Shown: positions 23,655 through 34,295, numbered from the stretch's first letter. The stretch is 50,216 nucleotides of DNA from an uncultured Pseudomonadota bacterium (GCA_903915625.1 CAIWTN010000150.1:1-50216), one strand, 5' to 3'. Notes: generated by a model from the letters alone, not told the origin. Program-made: numbers and translations.

Positions 23655-25750
23655 TACTCCTTCTCCTGGGTTGCATCAGCGGGCTGGATCTTAGCCGCAT
23701 GGCGAGCCGCATAGACCGAGGCCAACGTTGCCACGATGGTGATTAGAATTGGAGCCGTTGTTACCACCGTCCAATGCACACGAGGGTATAATCGCGGCCC
23801 TGAGAAAATAAACGTAACGATATCGTTGCCAGCTGGAATACCAAGGCGGCCAGCCAGGATGATTACTAGCACCGCTAATGCCGTTCCAGAAATTGCGCCA
23901 AAGAACCCAGTTATGCCGGTCTCAGCAAGAAACAGATTCACAATAAAAGAACGCTGGGCGCCGATTGCACGCATAGTTCCAATCTCTCGAGTGCGATTCA
24001 AAGTGCCTACAATTATTGAGTTATTTACAATCACAAAGGCCACTAAAAATATAATCGCCAAGGCAAAGAGCAGAGTCCCTCCAACAATATTTACTAGCTG
24101 ACCCACAATACCCGATGCTTTTTGCCACCCAACAATATTTGCTTTCAGCCCTCGATTCTCTAGGGCGGCCAGCAGTTCTTGCTGTGTCCTTTCTTCCTTC
24201 CCTGAATCCTTCAGCTTAATAGCGGCATTCAGCGCAAGGCCTCGCTGTACTTCTTGAGGATCAAATTGATCTGCCAATCTAGGCTTGACGGAAAGCGGTT
24301 CCGCAGCCTCTTTCTTGTCATTTGCTGCGACTGTAGTTGCCGGACGCTCGCTACCGAAAAGGTCTGTCTCAGCATTTTCCGCGCTAACATCCTTGATGCC
24401 GACTTGAGCCCGCATCACATCTAGCTCCCTACGAGAAGCCTCAGTCATCTGTCCATAGAGTTCCCGAAAACTAACCAAGTCCATAATACTTAGCACACCG
24501 GCCAAATCTGAATCTTCTAAACCATCGAAATTATAGATCCCATACACCTTGAGAGGCAGGGTCTTAATGTATCCACTTCGCGTATAGCTACGGACCGTGA
24601 TGGTTTGACCAGGCGACACTTCATATAGTCGAATTTTAGGCGCGATATTGGCGTAAAACCAAGAATAACGTTGCTCGAAATTAGAATCGTCAACCGTCAA
24701 AAACATGGTCAGCTGATGACTCAAGCGTTGTACCAATTCATCGCCACCGACAGCTGCAATACCTAAATCCGTCAACTTGCGACTTAACTCTTCGGCATCC
24801 GCACGATCTAAATATGAGAGAATCTGCTGATACTGTTTTTTTAAGTCGGAGGCAAAGCGACGACACTCATCGTCGCCAGCGATCGATTGATTGCGTTTAG
24901 TAAGCCGCTTGTGAATTTTATCAAAAATCTTAGCTACTGAATTCTTTAGCTGCTCATCGCGCACTTTTCGGCTGAGCATGATGCCACGCTCACCCGGGCC
25001 TAGCAAAGTCCCCTCTATCAAATGAAATTTCGGGAAGTTGGCTAGATAAGCAGCAATATCTGTACCAAAGTATTGAATGTAGGTTGGCAACTTCTCACCG
25101 GAAAGCGGTGCAATCCGAGTCTCTAAAAACTGCAATTTTTCTTCGCCGATCTTACTCACATCTTGCAGAAACTCAGGCGCGGCGGCGACTTTCAGATCAC
25201 GCTCTTGTTGTTCCAGCTCAGCCTGATCCGCGCTAAGTTGGCGGCGGGCGGTTAGCTCTAAACCAACTTGCTCTAACTGAAAACGCACCTGCTCTACTCG
25301 CCCAGCTATAATAGCCGAATCCTTACCCTTAATCGCACTGCGCAATGCATCCAGGCTGTCATCCAGCTCGTTACCACGCGCCAGGACCGCCATATCAAGT
25401 CCCATGGGGACAAATGCTGCGACATTTGGATGGCGCAAAATTTCATCACGATACGGAGCAAAATCTGGCAAATTACCGATATCAGCACGCCCCATAAAAC
25501 CGCCGCCACCGAACAGCGTCAGACTATCCTTGGCGTTAGCAGAATAAATTTGCAGATCACCAGCGACACTCTGAGTAATACTGGCGCGCATGGAGGCCCG
25601 AACATCGTTTAATAAAGACAGGCCTATAACAGCCAAAAACGCCCCAAATGCTATCAGCGCGCCGATAATCGTTGTTCTAAAACGGTCCAACCAAAGATTA
25701 CGTAAGGCTACCGAGGAAATTAGGCGTAGCTGACCTAGCTGCGAGCTCAC
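23654..25750 (-). CDS. FtsX/LolC/MacB-type ABC transporter permease with enlarged periplasmic domain
   Basis: This 698-residue permease starts with GTG, overlapping the ATPase stop by 4 bases. It has the MacB-FtsX topology, with one N-terminal helix (about 22-45), a periplasmic domain of about 500 residues, and three C-terminal helices (from about 552). The coupling motif NRTREIGTMRAIGAQRSFIV is present. The periplasmic part is much longer than in LolC or LolE (about 400 residues in total) and contains charged, probably coiled-coil helices around residues 150-190 and 275-335, including runs of Glu, Gln and Arg, plus a low-complexity stretch near 455-500. This suggests a stalk that reaches toward another envelope partner, possibly the LolA-like protein or an outer-membrane component. 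Confidence 0.92.
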   Translation of the reverse strand: MSSQLGQLRLISSVALRNLWLDRFRTTIIGALIAFGAFLAVIGLSLLNDVRASMRASITQSVAGDLQIYSANAKDSLTLFGGGGFMGRADIGNLPDFAPYRDEILRHPNVAAFVPMGLDMAVLARGNELDDSLDALRSAIKGKDSAIIAGRVEQVRFQLEQVGLELTARRQLSADQAELEQQERDLKVAAAPEFLQDVSKIGEEKLQFLETRIAPLSGEKLPTYIQYFGTDIAAYLANFPKFHLIEGTLLGPGERGIMLSRKVRDEQLKNSVAKIFDKIHKRLTKRNQSIAGDDECRRFASDLKKQYQQILSYLDRADAEELSRKLTDLGIAAVGGDELVQRLSHQLTMFLTVDDSNFEQRYSWFYANIAPKIRLYEVSPGQTITVRSYTRSGYIKTLPLKVYGIYNFDGLEDSDLAGVLSIMDLVSFRELYGQMTEASRRELDVMRAQVGIKDVSAENAETDLFGSERPATTVAANDKKEAAEPLSVKPRLADQFDPQEVQRGLALNAAIKLKDSGKEERTQQELLAALENRGLKANIVGWQKASGIVGQLVNIVGGTLLFALAIIFLVAFVIVNNSIIVGTLNRTREIGTMRAIGAQRSFIVNLFLAETGITGFFGAISGTALAVLVIILAGRLGIPAGNDIVTFIFSGPRLYPRVHWTVVTTAPILITIVATLASVYAARHAAKIQPADATQEKE

Positions 25751-26436
25751 GAATCTTGCCCCGTTACTACTTTGCCGTCCTTAAGACGAATAATCCGCCC
25801 TGCCTGACGCATCACCTGCGGATCATGCGTGGAAAAGATAAATGTCGTTTTATGAGTCCGATTAATTGTCTTCATGAGTTCAATGATTCGCTCGCCCGTT
25901 GCGGAATCAAGGTTCGCCGTGGGCTCATCCGCAAGCACAATACGCGGCCCGGTGACCAACGCCCTAGCGATCGCTACTCGTTGTCTCTGACCACCAGACA
26001 ATTCACTGGAACGCTGACCTTGCTGCGCCGTAAGATCTACCTCTGCAAGCAGTGCTGTGACCTTTTGCTGCCGTTCAGCACGGCTAAACCGCCCTTGCAA
26101 AAGCAGCGGAAACTCCACATTTTGAAATACTGTAAGGACGGGAATTAAGTTAAAGCTCTGAAAAATAAAGCCTAGCTTCTCCAGCCTTAGCTTCGTCAAC
26201 TCCCGATCACTCAGCTTAGCGATTGGGAGACCTTCGATATAGACCTCACCAGATGTTGGAACATCCATACAGCCTATGAGGTTCAGCAGGGTTGATTTAC
26301 CACAGCCGGATGGACCAGCAATCGTAGTAAACTCACCTTCCTGAATATCCATGTCGATACCAGACAGGGCATGAACCTGCGTCTTACCCAGAGGATAAAT
26401 CTTCTCGACACTAGAGATGCGAACCACGGCAGTCAT
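25747..26436 (-). CDS. LolD/MacB-type ABC transporter ATP-binding protein
   Basis: This 229-residue ATPase has Walker A GPSGCGKST (41-49), Q-loop in FIFQSFNLIPVLT, ABC signature LSGGQ (146-150), Walker B VLADEP (167-172) and the D-loop ANLDS, followed by the H-loop in STHDPQVM. The order and short length match the LolD/MacB/FtsE subfamily. It powers the two FtsX-like permeases encoded directly downstream (4-base overlap with the first). It is 18 bases downstream of the inactive M16 protease gene, so the peptidases may share its transcript. Confidence 0.95.
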   Translation of the reverse strand: MTAVVRISSVEKIYPLGKTQVHALSGIDMDIQEGEFTTIAGPSGCGKSTLLNLIGCMDVPTSGEVYIEGLPIAKLSDRELTKLRLEKLGFIFQSFNLIPVLTVFQNVEFPLLLQGRFSRAERQQKVTALLAEVDLTAQQGQRSSELSGGQRQRVAIARALVTGPRIVLADEPTANLDSATGERIIELMKTINRTHKTTFIFSTHDPQVMRQAGRIIRLKDGKVVTGQDS

Positions 26437-26454
26437 GTGACCTCTACCTTTCTA

Positions 26455-27858
26455 TTAGTCCTTAGCAGCAGTTTGCTTAATAAGGTCTAAGGCCCACTCG
26501 TCCTTGAACTGCTTACGACCAGCGATCACTCCAATGCGCAGATTACTCAGCCATTTATTGGCGAGACGCTTGATATCAGCGGGCGTCACCTTATCGAGCC
26601 GGCGCGGCATGTCGTAGTACTCATTGAAATCGCCGTAGAAGACGTCAGATGCTGCCAATGCTCCAGCTAAAGACGCATGAGTTTCCTGCGTCAAGTAATA
26701 ACTAGTCGCAAAACCACGTTTAAATTCTGCAAGCTCTTCGTCGCTGTAGGCTTTGGATTTAACTGTCGACAACACATCCTGGATTGCAACCAGCGTTGCC
26801 TCCGGCTTTGAGGTCGATACATTAATCACGCCCACCCCGATATTGTACTCAATAAGAAAGGCATGGACGGCATAGGACAAAGAGCGCTTAGTCCTGATCT
26901 CTTCACCTAATTCTTCACTGAGGATTTCATAAAGTAACCGCATGGCCACTGAATCTTCGTCATGAATCCCTGGGGCATTCATCTTCATCCGAATATATGC
27001 GGTGGGCAACTCACGGTCGTAAAATGCGTAGGCTTTAGCTGCGTCGAATTCTGGCACAGCGACTTCAACAGCTGGAGAGCTTGACGCTTTAACCCCGCCG
27101 AAAGCTTGATTTAAATCAGCAACTACCTTTGCTGCTGGCATCGAGGTAACGACCACTATATGGAGTTTATCCGCAGTGAGTATTTCTTTATGAAGTTTAA
27201 TTAAATCATCTCGGCCGAGACCGTCTAACTCCTTGAGAGCTTCATCATGATTGAGACGGTAAGGATGCCCTGGACGGTAGAAAATTGAATTTACGATCTC
27301 GTTAACATAGCTACCCGGATTACTCGGAGTATCCTTTAACTCGGCTTCAATTCTCTCTCGCGTCAAGGCGACATCTTCAGGGGTAAAACTCGGCTCCGTA
27401 AGCAAGGCAGCCATAAGCGGCAAAGCTTTAGACCAATATTCATTCAGAGTGCCAAGTCCACAGGCTGCATACTCAATACCGCCGCTGCACGCCATATCCA
27501 AACTATACTTCTCAGATAGTTGGTACACCTTCTGCTTAGGATATCCCTTGCCGGCCATGGGTAAGGCCATCCATAACCATTCGTTAAGCACTTTGCGACC
27601 TGGAGATAAATCTTTCAGACCGGAACTGAAAGTCACACCAAGTTGCACTATATCGGAATCCGGAATCTGCCTAACAATCACACTCATGCCGTTTTTCAAA
27701 TGATGACGGCTGGTAAGATCCTTCTGGATCTTGATCGATGCGTCCGAAACAAGTTGGTCTGCTGCCACTGCTAAAGGCGCAGTCACACAACTCAATGCCC
27801 CAGCTAAAAGACACTTTATAGCCAAGCTTAGATTCAGCCATTGGTACTTCATCGGCAC
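26455..27858 (-). CDS. M16-family peptidase homologue without the zinc motif
   Basis: This 467-residue protein has a signal peptide (about residues 1-32) and two M16-type halves. The position where active members carry HxxEH reads LNEWLWMAL, so zinc ligands are missing and it should be proteolytically inactive. The second half keeps the family features ELPTAYIRMKMNAPG and RTKRSLSYAVHAFL, the arginine-tyrosine segment that helps bind substrate in the partner's active site. In mitochondrial processing peptidase and in bacterial M16B pairs one subunit is inactive and the other holds the zinc; the active partner is encoded immediately upstream, 33 bases away. The pair probably works in the periplasm. 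Confidence 0.88.
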   Translation of the reverse strand: MPMKYQWLNLSLAIKCLLAGALSCVTAPLAVAADQLVSDASIKIQKDLTSRHHLKNGMSVIVRQIPDSDIVQLGVTFSSGLKDLSPGRKVLNEWLWMALPMAGKGYPKQKVYQLSEKYSLDMACSGGIEYAACGLGTLNEYWSKALPLMAALLTEPSFTPEDVALTRERIEAELKDTPSNPGSYVNEIVNSIFYRPGHPYRLNHDEALKELDGLGRDDLIKLHKEILTADKLHIVVVTSMPAAKVVADLNQAFGGVKASSSPAVEVAVPEFDAAKAYAFYDRELPTAYIRMKMNAPGIHDEDSVAMRLLYEILSEELGEEIRTKRSLSYAVHAFLIEYNIGVGVINVSTSKPEATLVAIQDVLSTVKSKAYSDEELAEFKRGFATSYYLTQETHASLAGALAASDVFYGDFNEYYDMPRRLDKVTPADIKRLANKWLSNLRIGVIAGRKQFKDEWALDLIKQTAAKD

Positions 27859-27891
27859 GCTCCTCTCGGCATGTTGTCACAAAATAGCTAC

Positions 27892-29352
27892 TTAACCTGG
27901 GCTAGCTGAGCTCTCGGGGGCCGTGTCGGCCGGGAGCTCCCTAGTTGCCGGACCCTTGTACATCTCAAGATACTTTTCTGCTAACGGGGCTGAAGTATCT
28001 TTGAGACCTACAGCACGTGCATCTTCGGGCGACAGCAAAACGCTATCGAGATGAGGCGCATTTAGTAACCAAGTCTTGACGCTGGCCCGGACATCTTTGA
28101 GCTTAACTTTGTCGATATTGGTCAAGTAACTGTCGTAGTAATCTAAGCCAGTGACGGCCCACCAAAATGCTAGTTCTTTAATAAACTCAGTCGGAGAATT
28201 CTGTTCACGCTTGCGATGTATCGTCATTTTGCGTTTAACATCGACCAGCTGGGCATCATTGAAATAACCAGGCTTAACCCACTCTTTGATCTCAGCTAGG
28301 AGCTGCTTTTGAACCTCTTTTGCGCGTTTTGGCGCAGCCGTGGCGTACAGGTCGATCTCGCCTGCTTGAGACTGAGTGTAATAGCTAAAGCCAGCTTCAT
28401 AAGCTAAGCCTGAGTCGACAAATTTTTGATAAAACTTGCCACCGCGATGCTCTAATAAATTAACCAATACGTCTAACGGATAAGTTTCTTTCGGTTGCTG
28501 GCGAACTTTTGGGCCATCAAACGTGCTTTGTATACGCACGTTCTGCACAATCGGTCTGGTCATAACAAAGCTAGTCGTTGCTGGAAATTTTGGAAACGCT
28601 GGTGGCTGCAATGGCTTCCATCCTTCCGGAGTGCGCCAATTGGCAAAATGTTTTTTTGCCAGCTTGGCTAAGTCCGCTGGAACGAAATCACCTCCTACTA
28701 AAAGCGCGCAATTAGCGGGCACGAAAACTTGATCCTTGATGCGTAGTAGTTGCTCGCGAGTAGCATTTGAAATAATCGGCGCAAGACCGAGCGGATCCCG
28801 ACGGTATCCAAGCGGTCCATAGATCATATTTCTCTGTAAATTCATAAAATCAAATGCAGGCTGAGCCGCATTTCGCTCGTACTCATTGAGCACCACCCGC
28901 CGCTCACGTTCCATCTCGCTCTGTTCAAGGAGCGGAGTGGCGATAGCGTCGGCCATAAACTGGAGCCCTTCTTCCAAGAAAACTGAAGGTAGGGTTATAA
29001 AGTACCGCACCTTCTCGGCTGAGGTATCACCATTATAGGTGATGCCGAGCTGCCGAATTCTCTTGTTGAATGCCTCTTGATTCGGCAATCGCTGGTTACC
29101 TTTGAAGAACATGTGTTCCCAAAGGTGAGTCAACCCGTTGCTATCTGCTGTTTCGGTCATGGCACCAGCTTTTGCAGCCAGCACAATAGTTACCAAAGGG
29201 ACCTTGTGTGACTCAAAGCCGACCAGTGTAAGGCCTGTGTCCATGGTTTGGGTAGAATATGCCTTAGACCCTGCAGCCTCGGCATTCACACTGAGAAGCA
29301 TCATCAATAAAGACAAAAGCCGTACCATGCGGTGCCTCCCTGCGCAAAACAC
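27892..29352 (-). CDS. M16-family zinc peptidase, active subunit
   Basis: This 486-residue protein has a signal peptide (residues 1-27) and the inverted zinc motif HLWEH (His76, Glu79, His80), followed by the third ligand in the MERERRVVLNEYER segment (about 147-160). The second half is the substrate-binding domain, with the family's R/Y pair in DSGLAYEAGFSYY. M16 peptidases enclose and degrade small peptides and unfolded proteins. It is the catalytic partner of the zinc-free subunit encoded downstream. It lies 21 bases after the Fe-S oxidoreductase gene, in a single run of genes on the minus strand. Confidence 0.93.
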   Translation of the reverse strand: MFCAGRHRMVRLLSLLMMLLSVNAEAAGSKAYSTQTMDTGLTLVGFESHKVPLVTIVLAAKAGAMTETADSNGLTHLWEHMFFKGNQRLPNQEAFNKRIRQLGITYNGDTSAEKVRYFITLPSVFLEEGLQFMADAIATPLLEQSEMERERRVVLNEYERNAAQPAFDFMNLQRNMIYGPLGYRRDPLGLAPIISNATREQLLRIKDQVFVPANCALLVGGDFVPADLAKLAKKHFANWRTPEGWKPLQPPAFPKFPATTSFVMTRPIVQNVRIQSTFDGPKVRQQPKETYPLDVLVNLLEHRGGKFYQKFVDSGLAYEAGFSYYTQSQAGEIDLYATAAPKRAKEVQKQLLAEIKEWVKPGYFNDAQLVDVKRKMTIHRKREQNSPTEFIKELAFWWAVTGLDYYDSYLTNIDKVKLKDVRASVKTWLLNAPHLDSVLLSPEDARAVGLKDTSAPLAEKYLEMYKGPATRELPADTAPESSASPG

Positions 29353-29373
29353 TATGATCTGTTCCTGAACTTT

Positions 29374-31425
29374 CTACTGTAACGAATCTGCAACAATTTC
29401 AGCGATATCTTTGACCACTACACTCTCGCCCTTGCCCTCAGATTTGACTCCGTCAGTCAGCATCGTCATACAGAAAGGACACGCAGTAGCTACGGTCGAT
29501 GCCCCTGTAGCGATAGCTTCTTTGGCCCGATTAATGTTGATGCGTGTACCCTGATTTTCTTCCAGCCACATACGCCCACCGCCAGCGCCGCAACAGAAAC
29601 CCGTTTCTCGACTGCGGGGCATTTCCTTGAGTTCAACTTTAGGCAGAGCTTTGAGAGCATTTCGCGGTTCATCGTAAACCTCGTTATGCCGACCCAAATA
29701 ACAGGAATCGTGGTAAGTCATCTGGGTCATTTCAGCCGGAACTTGCTGCGGCTTTATCTTTCCTTTAGTGCTGAGATCGCTGATCAGCTCACTATGATGA
29801 AGCACCTCTAGATTAACACCAAATTCAGGATATTCGTTTTTTAATGTGTTGAAGCAATGCGGGCATCCTGTGACGACTTTCTTCACTTGATACCGCTTGA
29901 AAGTCTCTACGTTGGCCTCGATCTGCATCTTTGCCAAATACTCGTTTCCAAGCCGCCTAGCTGTATCGCCGTTACACTGCTCCTCAGTCCCCAAAATGGA
30001 GAAGCTAACCCCTGCAGTCTGCATGATTTTAGCGATTGAGCGCGAAACTTTCTTATATCGCTCGTCATAGGACCCAGCGCAGCCAACCCAAAATAAGTAC
30101 TCGACATCGCTCTTATCGGCCATCGTCGTGATATTCTGCCCTTTAGCCCAATCAGCCCGCGTGGATGGGTCCATAGGCCACGGTGATGAGCTGGTCTCCA
30201 GACTTTTAAAGGTATTTGCCAGCTCAGCTGGAAAAGCGCCCTCTGTGAGGGTCAAATATCGGCGCATACCAACGATCGCAGGTATGTGTTCGATATAAAG
30301 CGGACATGCCTCCATACAGGCACCGCAGGTCGTACAAGACCAAAGTTCTTCCGGCGTCACAATCGCACCCTGCTCACCAATGAGCGGTGTACGCTGATCT
30401 TCGGGCACGCCATTGCTGACCTCAGCCACCGCTACTTTAAGGTGTTTCATAATCAACCGCGGGTCTAACGGCTTACCCGTATTGGTAGCTGGGCATTGTT
30501 CGGTGCAACGGCCGCACTCGACGCAAGTAATACCGTCGAGTAGCTGCTTCCAACTAAAATCCTTAACTTTACCAATACCAAAGCTCTCCGCATTTTCGTC
30601 AAATTCCAGAGACTTCAGTCGTCCACGTGCAGTCAAGCTACGCAGGAACATGTTGGGCCAAACCCAAATAAAATGCTGATGTTTCGACGACGGCAGGAAC
30701 ATCATGAATGAGAAAAGAACCAAACAATGCGCCCACCAAAATGACTTGCTTAAGATTTCCCATCCCTCGGTAGAGCTCACACCAAAAAGGCGACCTACTC
30801 CACCGCCGAAAAAGCGAGAGAACAGCAGTGGGCCTGCCGGCAACCCTTGCCCGCCTTCGATAAAGGTCTTCCCGCCCATGTAAATCAATGAGGTGACAAC
30901 CAGAGAGAGGATGAATCCAAGTACGATATACGCATCGACGCGGGAACCTTTTTCCAACTGCGATAGCCGCCATGGCTTGAACACCAAACGTCGAACAAAA
31001 GCCGCGACAATAGCGATGGCTACGACAAAGTTAGCGATATCCTGCGATGCCAAATAAAAGCTGTAGATGCCGCCATTACCCAGAATTAATTGAAAAGAAA
31101 ATGCCTCAAAAATGCCGTGCACCAGGGTTTCCAGAGTACCGACAGAGACAGTCACGAAGCCAAAGAAGATCATATAGTGCATGATCGCTGGCCCAATATC
31201 CTTCAACATCTTAGGTTGAAGGAAGCCGCCCTTAAGCATACCGAAGACGCGCTCAAACACGCGGTCTGTGCGGATATCATCAACGCCGACCCCGACGTGA
31301 ATCGTACCCCAGATCCGTCGCAGATTAACCGCCAAGAAGCTAAAGGATCCAAGGGCGAGCAGTGCAAAAATCAAATGAGGAATCAATGCCACGAGCGTCT
31401 CCTGATAAACTTCGAACGAACCCAT
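29374..31425 (-). CDS. Membrane-bound Fe-S oxidoreductase (HdrD/EtfD-like)
   Basis: This 683-residue protein has five or six N-terminal helices (residues about 12-250) resembling the NarI-type cytochrome b subunit, with histidines that may bind haem (His83, His103). Two [4Fe-4S] ferredoxin motifs follow: Cys301, Cys304, Cys307, Cys311 and Cys364, Cys367, Cys370, Cys374. Two CCG domains (about 440-680) come last; the first has EEQCNGD in place of CCG, which is usual for this subfamily, and the second has GFCCGAGGG. Relatives called EtfD or DUF224 proteins pass electrons from electron-transfer flavoprotein to the quinone pool during fatty-acid oxidation. No etfAB is next to it, so partner and donor are inferred. 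It could be linked functionally to the cytochrome operon 4 kb upstream. Confidence 0.9.
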   Translation of the reverse strand: MGSFEVYQETLVALIPHLIFALLALGSFSFLAVNLRRIWGTIHVGVGVDDIRTDRVFERVFGMLKGGFLQPKMLKDIGPAIMHYMIFFGFVTVSVGTLETLVHGIFEAFSFQLILGNGGIYSFYLASQDIANFVVAIAIVAAFVRRLVFKPWRLSQLEKGSRVDAYIVLGFILSLVVTSLIYMGGKTFIEGGQGLPAGPLLFSRFFGGGVGRLFGVSSTEGWEILSKSFWWAHCLVLFSFMMFLPSSKHQHFIWVWPNMFLRSLTARGRLKSLEFDENAESFGIGKVKDFSWKQLLDGITCVECGRCTEQCPATNTGKPLDPRLIMKHLKVAVAEVSNGVPEDQRTPLIGEQGAIVTPEELWSCTTCGACMEACPLYIEHIPAIVGMRRYLTLTEGAFPAELANTFKSLETSSSPWPMDPSTRADWAKGQNITTMADKSDVEYLFWVGCAGSYDERYKKVSRSIAKIMQTAGVSFSILGTEEQCNGDTARRLGNEYLAKMQIEANVETFKRYQVKKVVTGCPHCFNTLKNEYPEFGVNLEVLHHSELISDLSTKGKIKPQQVPAEMTQMTYHDSCYLGRHNEVYDEPRNALKALPKVELKEMPRSRETGFCCGAGGGRMWLEENQGTRININRAKEAIATGASTVATACPFCMTMLTDGVKSEGKGESVVVKDIAEIVADSLQ

Positions 31426-31516
31426 CAGCCTTGCTACGCCACGACGCTTAAAAGCCGCATGAGTTGCGCTGCCTTGAGAGCTAAAACCCTAAATTAGCAC
31501 AAGCTTTAGGACGCGA

Positions 31517-31846
31517 CTAGCGAACCTTATGTTGCCGTAGGGCGCGCAAACTCTGCCGGGCCTTAAAAAGCATGGCATGGGTCTCATATTCAATCCGCGC
31601 CTGCAAAGCGGCATGGCTAACGTCCGTCAGCTCACGAACTATGTCCTCAAAGCGCGGATCAGTGAGCGCTAGACGCTCGACACGCCCCCCTGCGAAGCCG
31701 CCCCTCGCGAGTTCCCCCTTGAGTTGCTTATAGCGTGCCGGAAATAGAGACCACACCCGCCGAGCTATCTGCCGACTAGTCATGGCCGCCTGGGCATATC
31801 TGCTTATAAGCTGCGTGAGCTGCTCGTTGGGAGTTCTTAAATTCAT
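31517..31846 (-). CDS. Small helical protein of unknown function
   Basis: This 109-residue protein is predicted to be almost all helical and basic, with no signal peptide, membrane helix, cysteine or recognisable motif. It begins MNLRTPNEQLTQLISRYAQA and ends in a repeat-like Arg/Leu helix. It starts 16 bases after the stop of the DUF4175-like gene and is probably co-transcribed with it. The gap to the Fe-S oxidoreductase gene is 91 bases. I assign no function. Confidence 0.6.
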   Translation of the reverse strand: MNLRTPNEQLTQLISRYAQAAMTSRQIARRVWSLFPARYKQLKGELARGGFAGGRVERLALTDPRFEDIVRELTDVSHAALQARIEYETHAMLFKARQSLRALRQHKVR

Positions 31847-31862
31847 CGCGGTCCCTCGCGGA

Positions 31863-34295
31863 TTACCGTATCACACGTCGGAGATAGTTCTCCAGAAGGG
31901 CCCGATTTTCCTCGTCATAACCGGAAGATTGCACTTCCTCCAAAATATCCTCGCGGTACCGACGGTCGACCTGGTACTCGCGCTTGATCTCAACATCCCC
32001 CCCTACCACCGACTGCCCGTAGTAATTATCACCCGTGACCCGCCGACGGCGGCCGCGGCTGCGACGCTTTTGCTGCGACTGTTGAGCAGCGCTCTCTGCC
32101 TGCCGCAGAAGTCGACCGGCAAGATCAGCGCCGGCCTCGGCAGAGCGGTAATCAGCAGCGCTTCCGGCCTCTACGACTTGCTCCATTGCTTCCAGCGCGC
32201 CTTGAATCCTCATGGCAGAGGTAGGCGATAACGCACGCATTTGACCCTCTAAAGCGCGCGTTTCTTTGATATTGGTATTCTGCTTCATCCTCGCCGAAGG
32301 CCATTGATCACTCAACTGCTCGGACGACTTTTCGCTAGCTCGGTCCAACTCAGATGAAATCTCACCCTGCCGCTTCTGCAGCTCCTTCAGAGTATCTTTG
32401 GCGGAGGCTAGGCCCTGCTGCCGCTGTCGATCCTCTTCGTCTCGCATCTTGTCTTCATATGCCTCGAGCTGTTGAATCCAAGCGCGGTAATCAGTCACCA
32501 TCTTCGACAAGACGGTCAACTGCTCTGACTGCGCTGCAGCTGCGGGCACTTTTTTGTCCAGCACTGCTATTGCCATCATAGACTGGTGAAAAGGCCGCTT
32601 ACTGTCAATCTGACTCCATTCAGGTGGCTGGAGTTCAGCCTTTAGTCGCCCTACACGCAGACGCCAACGCTCGTGCCTACCGTTCAAGAATACTTTCAGC
32701 CGTTCAACCACGGTAGTCAGTGGGACCGATCGACGCACTGGCTCGGCCTCGAGCTGGTGTGAAAGCATTCTCGCGGCAACAAAGAAATCACGGTCACGCT
32801 CCCTGTCGTCGAGGATCTCGTGTTCAAATAAAAAATCATTCAAAGCCTGACTGAGCTCATAAAGACTACCCGCGTCAGTCCTGTTCGTTAATTCGTCAAC
32901 GCCCGTATCAAAACGGCGAATCTGCAGTCTATCCATCCCGTCAAAGAAGGGCGACCGATCGGATTCGTCCACCGCCTTCTTCACCAGAGTTACTGCCTCG
33001 GGAGGCAGTTTTATTGGTGATTTCTCAGCTGCGCCATCGACCAATGATTTAAGTTCTCTCAGTGTTTGGAGAGCCCTGCGGTATCGCCCATAGGCACTTG
33101 CCACAGTTAGATGAATCGTCTCGCTGCGCCCGATAAGAGGGGTGGGTAATGCCCGATCGACGGCTTCAGCCACTATGTCGATCTCGGCCACATCATTTTC
33201 GACGTGAGGCTCAAGTAATACCCGGTAATCCGTCACAAGCTCAAACTTATCCTCACTGAGAATGTTGGCAACAAGCTCTTTGGACTGCTTCTGATCTGCC
33301 TTGATTAGGAGATGCACGGATTGCAGCGGATGCTCAGCTTTAACCTGGATCTTAAGATTGAGAGGTTGATCGTCAGGCCATGGATTTTCAAGCTGAGACA
33401 ACACCTGCAACTTAACTTTCGGCACTGGCAACTGTCTCACCCTCAAATGAGCCAAAGAATGAGACCTATCAAGATCGGTAATAAATAATTCGACATCCTC
33501 AGACACAGCAAACGAGATCACGTGCTCTGCAATAGTGCCGTCTGCCGAACTGCTGTGAATAGGAGTCATCTGAAAACTCTGAAATACACTTTCGGCAGCC
33601 GCGTTACCGACCTGCTTGCGTCTCAATTCGATGACTGGAGTAATCGAATCACCACCCAGCCCTGCCACTCTGATTTCAATAAGGTTCTGCGCCATTAATT
33701 CAATCGTTCGTGGCTTATTCACCGTCAATTCAAAATTCTTCTCCGCACTATCGGCACTACCCTGTAACACCGTAAGCGTAGCATAAGGATGTAAGCGCTC
33801 GACAACCTTGGACACTTCGCGGAGAGCAATCTGCAGACTTGGAGCCGCCTTAGCAAGAGTCACAACAGTGAGCAAGACCGGAATAATCAGCGTGCTGGCA
33901 AAAGCCAAGCGAACACGCATCTCTTCACGGCGAATTGACTTTCCATCCGCTGCCAAAGCCTCTTGCCACTCTTGACTTAGCTCTTGATCAGCATTCACCG
34001 AACTGAGAGGGGCACGAATTTGCTGGCCATATTGAATTTCTAGGGCTAGTGCCAAATCAACAGCATTAACAGGTGGCGAGGAAACCGGCCGCCGCCCATA
34101 GAAGAGGACCAATCCGAAGGTAACGATGCCGAGCACTATCTGCTCAAATTGCCCTTGAGGCCGCACCAAAGACCATAATGAGATAACCAGCACGGCAAGT
34201 AGAAGAGCAAGGATGCAAAGGATTATTCGCCGCCAAAAAAGGCTATGCGCCTGGATATGATTGCGCTCGTCTACTGCCGACTTAAGCGTCGTCAC
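31863..34295 (-). CDS. DUF4175-like membrane protein with coiled coil
   Basis: This 810-residue protein has two N-terminal hydrophobic helices (about 24-45 and 54-67) and a third at about 130-148. A large periplasmic beta-rich region follows (about 150-400), then a helical region with coiled-coil character (about 600-700) and a basic patch KRRSRGRRRR near 745. It ends in YREDILEEVQSSGYDEENRA plus ALLENYLRRVIR, a C-terminus seen in large membrane proteins (DUF4175 type) encoded near MoxR/BatA clusters in several phyla. No such cluster lies in the window. The family assignment is by resemblance from memory, and the function is unknown. Confidence 0.6.
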   Translation of the reverse strand: MTTLKSAVDERNHIQAHSLFWRRIILCILALLLAVLVISLWSLVRPQGQFEQIVLGIVTFGLVLFYGRRPVSSPPVNAVDLALALEIQYGQQIRAPLSSVNADQELSQEWQEALAADGKSIRREEMRVRLAFASTLIIPVLLTVVTLAKAAPSLQIALREVSKVVERLHPYATLTVLQGSADSAEKNFELTVNKPRTIELMAQNLIEIRVAGLGGDSITPVIELRRKQVGNAAAESVFQSFQMTPIHSSSADGTIAEHVISFAVSEDVELFITDLDRSHSLAHLRVRQLPVPKVKLQVLSQLENPWPDDQPLNLKIQVKAEHPLQSVHLLIKADQKQSKELVANILSEDKFELVTDYRVLLEPHVENDVAEIDIVAEAVDRALPTPLIGRSETIHLTVASAYGRYRRALQTLRELKSLVDGAAEKSPIKLPPEAVTLVKKAVDESDRSPFFDGMDRLQIRRFDTGVDELTNRTDAGSLYELSQALNDFLFEHEILDDRERDRDFFVAARMLSHQLEAEPVRRSVPLTTVVERLKVFLNGRHERWRLRVGRLKAELQPPEWSQIDSKRPFHQSMMAIAVLDKKVPAAAAQSEQLTVLSKMVTDYRAWIQQLEAYEDKMRDEEDRQRQQGLASAKDTLKELQKRQGEISSELDRASEKSSEQLSDQWPSARMKQNTNIKETRALEGQMRALSPTSAMRIQGALEAMEQVVEAGSAADYRSAEAGADLAGRLLRQAESAAQQSQQKRRSRGRRRRVTGDNYYGQSVVGGDVEIKREYQVDRRYREDILEEVQSSGYDEENRALLENYLRRVIR

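Noticed and set aside
29374-31425. Loss of one cysteine in the first CCG motif (CNG) as a defect
   Set aside because: Members of this membrane-bound EtfD/HdrD-like group commonly have C-x-G-D here; the second CCG motif is complete.
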